This document shows positions 15,874 to 20,351 of a DNA stretch of 20,351 nucleotides, piece by piece. Every line of letters starts with the position of its first letter. Positions within the stretch are counted from its first letter, which is position 1. Origin of the DNA: Zelonia costaricensis. Its lineage: Eukaryota > Euglenozoa > Kinetoplastea > Trypanosomatida > Trypanosomatidae. The notes under the pieces were generated by a model. The model did no database searches. It was given only the letters and a program-made list of their open reading frames with translations, and had not been told where the DNA came from. The translations under genes were made by a program, and so were the position numbers. The DNA lies in NCBI GenBank assembly GCA_030849075.1, contig JASAOO010003072.1, positions 1 to 20,351 of the forward strand, in the 5' to 3' direction.

Positions 15874-18800
15874 TCAGTAGCGGTAGCGGTAGCGGATGAT
15901 GGGCACATCGACGTCCTCGTCATCACCGATCATGCCCGTCACGACGAGGTCAAAGTAGTCGATGCCGGCCTGCAGCTTCTCGCCCTTCTCCTGCGCCACC
16001 TCAGAGACCTTCTTCTCCTTGTCCTTCGCCTTGCCGCCAAACTCCGTGTAGATCATCTTTCCGTTGGTCAGCGCGATCATGAACACCTCCAGCTCGTAGC
16101 GCTCGTGCAGAAGCTGCACCAGCTCCTTGACCGGCATGTCGCGGCCCTCAGCGACGTCGAGGCGGTCCCAGATGCCCCAGCGCAGCTTCTTGCCGCTTGG
16201 CAGGGCGTAGCTGCGGCTCTGCGCCACGATCGGGTCCGAGAAGGCGATGAAGGGGAGGGCGATGTTCACAAAGGCACTGCGGAAGAGTGTGACGAGCTTC
16301 TCCGGCTCCTCGTCCGCCGCGAGGTAGACGTTGCTGCTCGTGCCGCCCGCTGCGCTGGTGGCCTGGTGGTGGTGGAACTGGATCAGGAGGTACTTGAGCA
16401 TCTCAAAGCCAACCAGCCCGGTCACGAGCGAGGTCGTGGTCACCATGGCGGGGATGATGTTGCCGGCAATGCGCTTCGTTTGGTTGAAGTCCGCCACAGG
16501 GATGCTGTACGCCCGGGCCCGCATGTTGGAGCAGTACGTGATGAACTGAATGTGGTGGTTCGTGCTGTCGTCCTTGTCGAACTCCTCGGCGCGCATGCGC
16601 TGCGCCGCGAAGTGCGAGGCGGGCGGCAGCTGCTCGGCGGTCAGTCCGCTCGGCGACGAGGTCTGTTGCGAGGTCTGCTTCTCCGAGGTCGCGAACACGG
16701 CGTGGCGCGGCGTAAAGTCGGGCACGGCGACGGCGGCCGCCAGCCGCGCCGTCTCCGCCTTGGAGAGCGAGAAGGGCGGAAGCTGGTACACCTTGGCGAA
16801 GAGGCAGGCGCAGTGGTACACGAACGCTGCGTCCTGCTCCGCCGTAGCGTCGAACTCCTGCGGCGTCGGCGGCTTCTTGGCACCGCTCCAGAAGAGCTGG
16901 CCGTCCTCATTGCGCTTGTCGAGTGGGATGTTGTGCAGGAGCTGGCGAAAGCCGTCGTTGAAGTGCTCCTGGTACAGCAGCCGTGCCAGCCGCACGCAGT
17001 CCTGCTCGCTGCGCGGCCACCGACTGAGCGCGTCGTTCACGTTCTTCACCACCGCGTCAGCCGCTGCCGGGTCGTTGCGCAAGTTGTTGGCGAAGGCGGC
17101 GGGGTCGTCGAGGTACTGGTTCACATCTGCCGGCACGCCAACGAAGAGGAGGTGGAAGAGGTCGCGTGCCCACTGAATGGTGTGCTCAATCGCGTTCGGG
17201 AAGTTCTTGAGCGTGCAGAGCGGGATGCCCTTCTCCGGAGGGTCGTAGCTGCTGCTGTAGCTCTCCGTCACAAACGGAATGACGGGCTGCATGTTGCACT
17301 TCGTGCCCAGCGTACCGCTCTCGATCAGCGGCTTCTGGTAGAAGAGGCAGCGTCCATCCACGTACTTGCGGCTCATGACGTTGTCCAGCGCGTTGAGCAC
17401 GACCGACTGGTCGGCCCAGAAATGCTCGTTGAACGTTGCCTCCGTCTCAGGAGCCATCTTCGCCTCGTACGGCGTCACCTTCATGTCCCCGTTGATGTGC
17501 CCCGCCGCCTCGGCGGCGACGACCGACTTGGGCCGACCGATGTGGTGATTGCGGAAGAGAAACTGCCGCGACAAGTTGCTCATCTCGATCGTGTCCATGT
17601 CCGTGATGGACACCTCACCGAGGCCCATCAGGGCGACGTTCTTGATGAGCTCGCAGCCCAGCGCGCCAGCGCCGACGATGAAGGTCTTCTGCTGGCGCAC
17701 ATACTGCTGGAAGGCGTGGCCCAGCACCGCCTCCTGCCCCGCGAAGCGCGACGGCGCCGGCGTCGCGGCCGCGTCCGGGAACACCGGCGCCGCAGCCGCG
17801 CCCGCCGCGGGGACGCTCTTGGCGCCGTACTGCCAGGCTTGCAGCACCTCACGTGCGTCGTAGTACATCCACTGGTGCAGCGGGGTGAACTTGCCGCTGC
17901 ACACCTTCAGCACCTCCTGCGCCGCCATGCCGCCGATGAAGCACGCCATGGGGTTGAGGTCGCCGCGGAAGACCGGCAGCAGCGTGCGCATCACGGCGGC
18001 CTCGGCGTCGGGGCTGCGCTCCTGCGCCGCCTTCACCACCGCCTCGACCTCAGCAGAGGTCGTCGGCGCGTGTCCGTGGCGGGCCACGGCGCTGAACATG
18101 GCGTGCAGCGTCGTTGCGGCCGCGTACTTGTCCTCCTTGTCGAAGATCATGAGGAACTCCGGCTCGCGCAGGCTCTCGGCCAGCGTTCTGTAGTGCTCCT
18201 TGCGGCCCTTCTTTGTCGTGTGCAGGTAGGCACTCGTGCCCACGTCGATGGCGGCGCTGCTACCGCCGCCGTTGGCGGCCACCAGCTCCGCCACCCCCTT
18301 GAGCCGCATGATGTGCGGCGAGATGACCTCGGCCACCTCGAAGAGCTTCCACGTCGACGGCGTTGCCGGGTCCGTCGTGTTCGCCGCTGGCACGGCGCCG
18401 AGCCCCGTGAAGTAGATCCGGCTGCCCGCCTCGCACTCATGGTTCTTGTCCTCGTGCAGCGTCACGAGCCCGTCCGCCGACAGCGCCGTCACGACGCACG
18501 TGACGGTGTCCTCGCCGTCCGTGTCCACAACGTCCAGCGACTCGCCGCCGTCAACAAAAATGCAGCCGCACACGCCGCGGCTCTCGCAGCTCACGAACTT
18601 CACGCCGTGCTGCCGCGCCACCTCGTTGGCGGCCGTCAAGGTTGTCGTGAAGGCGTTCGTGTAGATGACGACGTGCGCGGCGGGGATGTGCGACAGCGGG
18701 TCGCCCGTGACGGCGGAGACGTCGACGAAGCGGTTCAGCTCCTTGGCTGCCTGGGCAACGGTCGCACCGCGCGGCTTGCCGACATCCGCGGGGCGAAGGA

Positions 18801-19020
18801 AGAAGTTCGTGCCGAGGTCCTCGATCGTGATCGCCGCGTCGTCGAGCACCTTCACGCTGCGCACACCGGTGAGGACGACATTCTTGATGACCTCTGCGCC
18901 TAGGCCGGTGGCGCCGACAACGAGCACGTTGGTGGAGCCGTACTTGGCCTGCGCCTCCGAGCCCACCACGTACTCCTGGCGGTTGTACAGCTGCCGCTTC
19001 TGATCGTCCTCGGATAGCAT
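15874..19020 (-). CDS. UBA1: Ubiquitin-activating enzyme E1
   Basis: A 1048-aa ubiquitin E1 (yeast and human enzymes are 1024 and 1058 aa). It adenylates ubiquitin with ATP, transfers it to its own cysteine as a thioester and hands it to E2 enzymes, in cytosol and nucleus. The inactive adenylation domain starts near residue 10 (LYNRQEYVVG, then GATGLGAEVIKN). A first catalytic-cysteine half-domain follows around 150-260. The active adenylation domain has Gly450-A-G-A-L-Gly455, DMDTIEMSNLSRQFLFR and IGRPKS. The catalytic Cys602 lies in PLCTLKNFPNAIEH, almost the yeast position (Cys600). The second half-domain covers about 603-860. The C-terminal ubiquitin-fold domain (about 940-1048) ends in RYRYRY. 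The start is the only in-frame ATG between the acceptor at 19315 and the first domain. It is complete, with no frameshift or missing key residue, and is the first gene of the array in this window. Confidence 0.97.
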   Translation of the reverse strand: MLSEDDQKRQLYNRQEYVVGSEAQAKYGSTNVLVVGATGLGAEVIKNVVLTGVRSVKVLDDAAITIEDLGTNFFLRPADVGKPRGATVAQAAKELNRFVDVSAVTGDPLSHIPAAHVVIYTNAFTTTLTAANEVARQHGVKFVSCESRGVCGCIFVDGGESLDVVDTDGEDTVTCVVTALSADGLVTLHEDKNHECEAGSRIYFTGLGAVPAANTTDPATPSTWKLFEVAEVISPHIMRLKGVAELVAANGGGSSAAIDVGTSAYLHTTKKGRKEHYRTLAESLREPEFLMIFDKEDKYAAATTLHAMFSAVARHGHAPTTSAEVEAVVKAAQERSPDAEAAVMRTLLPVFRGDLNPMACFIGGMAAQEVLKVCSGKFTPLHQWMYYDAREVLQAWQYGAKSVPAAGAAAAPVFPDAAATPAPSRFAGQEAVLGHAFQQYVRQQKTFIVGAGALGCELIKNVALMGLGEVSITDMDTIEMSNLSRQFLFRNHHIGRPKSVVAAEAAGHINGDMKVTPYEAKMAPETEATFNEHFWADQSVVLNALDNVMSRKYVDGRCLFYQKPLIESGTLGTKCNMQPVIPFVTESYSSSYDPPEKGIPLCTLKNFPNAIEHTIQWARDLFHLLFVGVPADVNQYLDDPAAFANNLRNDPAAADAVVKNVNDALSRWPRSEQDCVRLARLLYQEHFNDGFRQLLHNIPLDKRNEDGQLFWSGAKKPPTPQEFDATAEQDAAFVYHCACLFAKVYQLPPFSLSKAETARLAAAVAVPDFTPRHAVFATSEKQTSQQTSSPSGLTAEQLPPASHFAAQRMRAEEFDKDDSTNHHIQFITYCSNMRARAYSIPVADFNQTKRIAGNIIPAMVTTTSLVTGLVGFEMLKYLLIQFHHHQATSAAGGTSSNVYLAADEEPEKLVTLFRSAFVNIALPFIAFSDPIVAQSRSYALPSGKKLRWGIWDRLDVAEGRDMPVKELVQLLHERYELEVFMIALTNGKMIYTEFGGKAKDKEKKVSEVAQEKGEKLQAGIDYFDLVVTGMIGDDEDVDVPIIRYRYRY

Positions 19021-19043
19021 CGCGCGAGCTCTGGTCGGTGAGT

Positions 19044-19078
19044 CTGTGTGTGTGTGTGTGTGTGTGTGTGTCTGTGTG
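19044..19078. repeat. GT microsatellite in the E1 5' leader
   Basis: About 13 uninterrupted GT units plus degenerate GT/CT units, 24 bases upstream of the E1 start codon. On the transcribed strand the leader therefore has a CA-repeat just before the ATG. Confidence 0.85.
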
Positions 19079-19314
19079 TCTGAATGCAGTTTTTTGTTGC
19101 TGTTGTTGCAGCAGAAGAAGGCGGATGACCAGCTGCCACCGACGGTTCCGATGGGCACGCTACCAGGTGGTATGGGGTGGGACGCGAAGATCAAACAACG
19201 AAATGGATGGCACGTGCTGCCGGGCGGAGAATCGCGTAAAGCGTCGGGAGTCAGCGCGGTACTACTCGGCGGTGTATGCAGGTGCTCGCACGTGCCCGCA
19301 GATGCCACACGCAA

Positions 19315-19380
19315 CTTGGGGTGGGTATGAACGACGGGTGGCGGAGGGGGGAGGGGGAAGGGGAGGGAAAGGGACAGGGA
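19315..19380 (-). promoter_or_regulatory. Predicted spliced-leader acceptor, E1 gene
   Basis: The minus strand carries a long C/T tract (about 19337-19380) followed, after about 20 bases, by an AG at 19316-19315. The 5' UTR would be about 294 bases. I find no ATG on the minus strand from 19021 to about 19573. A weaker candidate is the CTTCTTCTGCTGCAACAACAG stretch around 19100-19120, closer to the start. Confidence 0.55.
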
Positions 19381-20351
19381 GTGCGTTAGGTGCTTTACGT
19401 CCTCGAGTGCGTGTGTAGTGAGTGAGGTTGTCTGTCTGTGTGTGTGTGTGCTTCCGTGCACGCGGTAAAAACAAGCGAGGGCGGTGTGTTGGAGATGCAG
19501 AAGAGGTTGAACAATGGGGAACCTTTGTGCACCCCCCGCACCGGCGCCCAATGGGAGCAAGTGCAGCGCCGACACATGACGAGGAAAGGGGAGGGGGGAG
19601 GGGGGAGGGGGGAGGGAGGGAGGGGTTGGCGCAGTGGCAGAGCGGGGTGCAGTCGATCCTCCCTGGTGAAGGGGGGTGGGGTGCATCTTTGCACGCGTGC
19701 GTTCCGCAGTGGCTGAACAAAGCAAACGCCGTCGCACACGGCGAGTCCGCCACGGCAGCGGGCGGAAGAATGGCAGCCCTTCAAGGCTACAGCAGCGTCA
19801 CACTCGGTGACACGTGTGCACTCGCGCAAGAGGATGCGCACACCGCAATACGAGCGCTCGCTGCTTGTGTCGCGGTATTCGCACTGTGCTTGTGCCGCCA
19901 CTTGACGCGCCGGACACCAACGCTGACTCCGCTCATCCCACATTCGCGATGTCCGTTCGGTTTGTTTGATGGCGTTTTGCACGTGTTGCACCGAAGTCGA
20001 GTGCGGCTCGGCGGGGGGGGGGCGCACGGGCGTACAGGAACGAGAAGAGCGAAAACAGAAGAGCAAATGGGTGAAGGTGCAATCGAGATGAGGGGAGAAG
20101 GAGGAAGCGGGGGGGGGGGCCGCGGGTGCTCGGTGTGTCCTTCTCGGCGAAACCTTCGCTGCGCGCAGGCGGAAGGGGGAGGTTCCAACGCTGTGCCACG
20201 CGGTGTCACCGGGGGTGGAGGAGGAAGCGCAGTGCAACGAAACGACAACAAACACGAGTGACCGCCCCCCCCCTGCCCCACCATCCCACGCACATAGGCA
20301 AACACGCACCGGCTTCCTCTCATCTCTGTCATCTTCTTCTAAAATCAAACG
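19381..20351. other. Non-coding region upstream of E1
   Basis: No recognisable gene is seen. From left to right it holds a GT microsatellite (about 19434-19450), a G6A minisatellite (19581-19625), a stretch of mixed composition (about 19690-20010) with the palindrome CGAGCGCTCG at 19851-19860, more G-runs near 20010 and 20110, and a final part (20260-20340) that is C/T-rich on +, opposite to the rest of the window. It is spacer and/or 3' UTR of a further gene beyond the right edge. Confidence 0.6.
19581..19625 (+). repeat. G-rich minisatellite (G6A units)
   Basis: Three to four units of GGGGGGA followed by GGGA units form an almost pure purine tract. On the minus strand it is a C/T tract that could also serve as a distal splicing signal. 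It is a G-quadruplex candidate on the + strand. Confidence 0.75.

Noticed and set aside
16105..18903. 932-codon open frame on the + strand across E1
   Set aside because: It is exactly antisense to the E1 gene and reads as Arg/Val/His/Leu-rich sequence with no domain. High third-position GC in the real gene removes stops from the opposite strand.
19021..19737. In-frame N-terminal extension of E1
   Set aside because: It translates the CA repeat and pyrimidine tract into His-Thr and Pro-Ser runs. The E1 domain begins right after the Met at 19020, and no other in-frame Met follows the acceptor.

Overview
The window looks like chromosomal DNA of a trypanosomatid protist, most likely Leishmania or a close relative. 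The evidence is the layout. There are five intronless, GC-rich genes, all on the minus strand in one head-to-tail array. They are separated by long purine-rich (on +) spacers full of CA/GT microsatellites and homopolymer runs. Just upstream of each start codon the coding strand carries a pyrimidine tract followed by an AG, the hallmark of spliced-leader trans-splice acceptors. No promoter-like elements or bacterial ribosome-binding sites are seen. This fits a polycistronic unit read from right to left.

In transcription order (right to left): (1) 19020-15874, a full-length ubiquitin-activating enzyme E1 (1048 aa). (2) 14686-13958, a 242-aa PAP2-family membrane phosphatase, closest in motif to dolichyldiphosphatase-type enzymes. 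(3) 11114-5193, a 1973-aa membrane protein with a long disordered N-terminus, about 11 membrane segments and a C-terminal PI-PLC-X-like phosphodiesterase domain predicted to face the lumen or outside. (4) 4402-3308, a 364-aa metallo-beta-lactamase-fold hydrolase (glyoxalase II-like) with an altered metal motif and a possible mitochondrial presequence. (5) 2869-2387, a 160-aa protein joining a RanBP2-type zinc finger to an EMAPII/Arc1p-like tRNA-binding OB fold.

The spacers hold no convincing genes: 1-2386, 4403-5192, 11115-13957, 14687-15873 and 19021-20351. They are 5' and 3' UTR and intergenic sequence with predicted acceptors, microsatellites, G-runs and several hairpins. Neighbours in trypanosomatid arrays are generally not functionally linked. 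The PAP2 phosphatase and the PLC-like protein both act on phosphorylated lipids by family, but a shared pathway is only a guess.

The most interesting items are the PLC-like ectodomain on a prominin/tweety-like membrane scaffold, the zinc finger plus tRNA-binding two-domain protein, and the His-to-Cys change in the HxHxDH motif of the metallo-beta-lactamase. No classical mobile element, CRISPR array, rRNA or intact tRNA gene was recognised.
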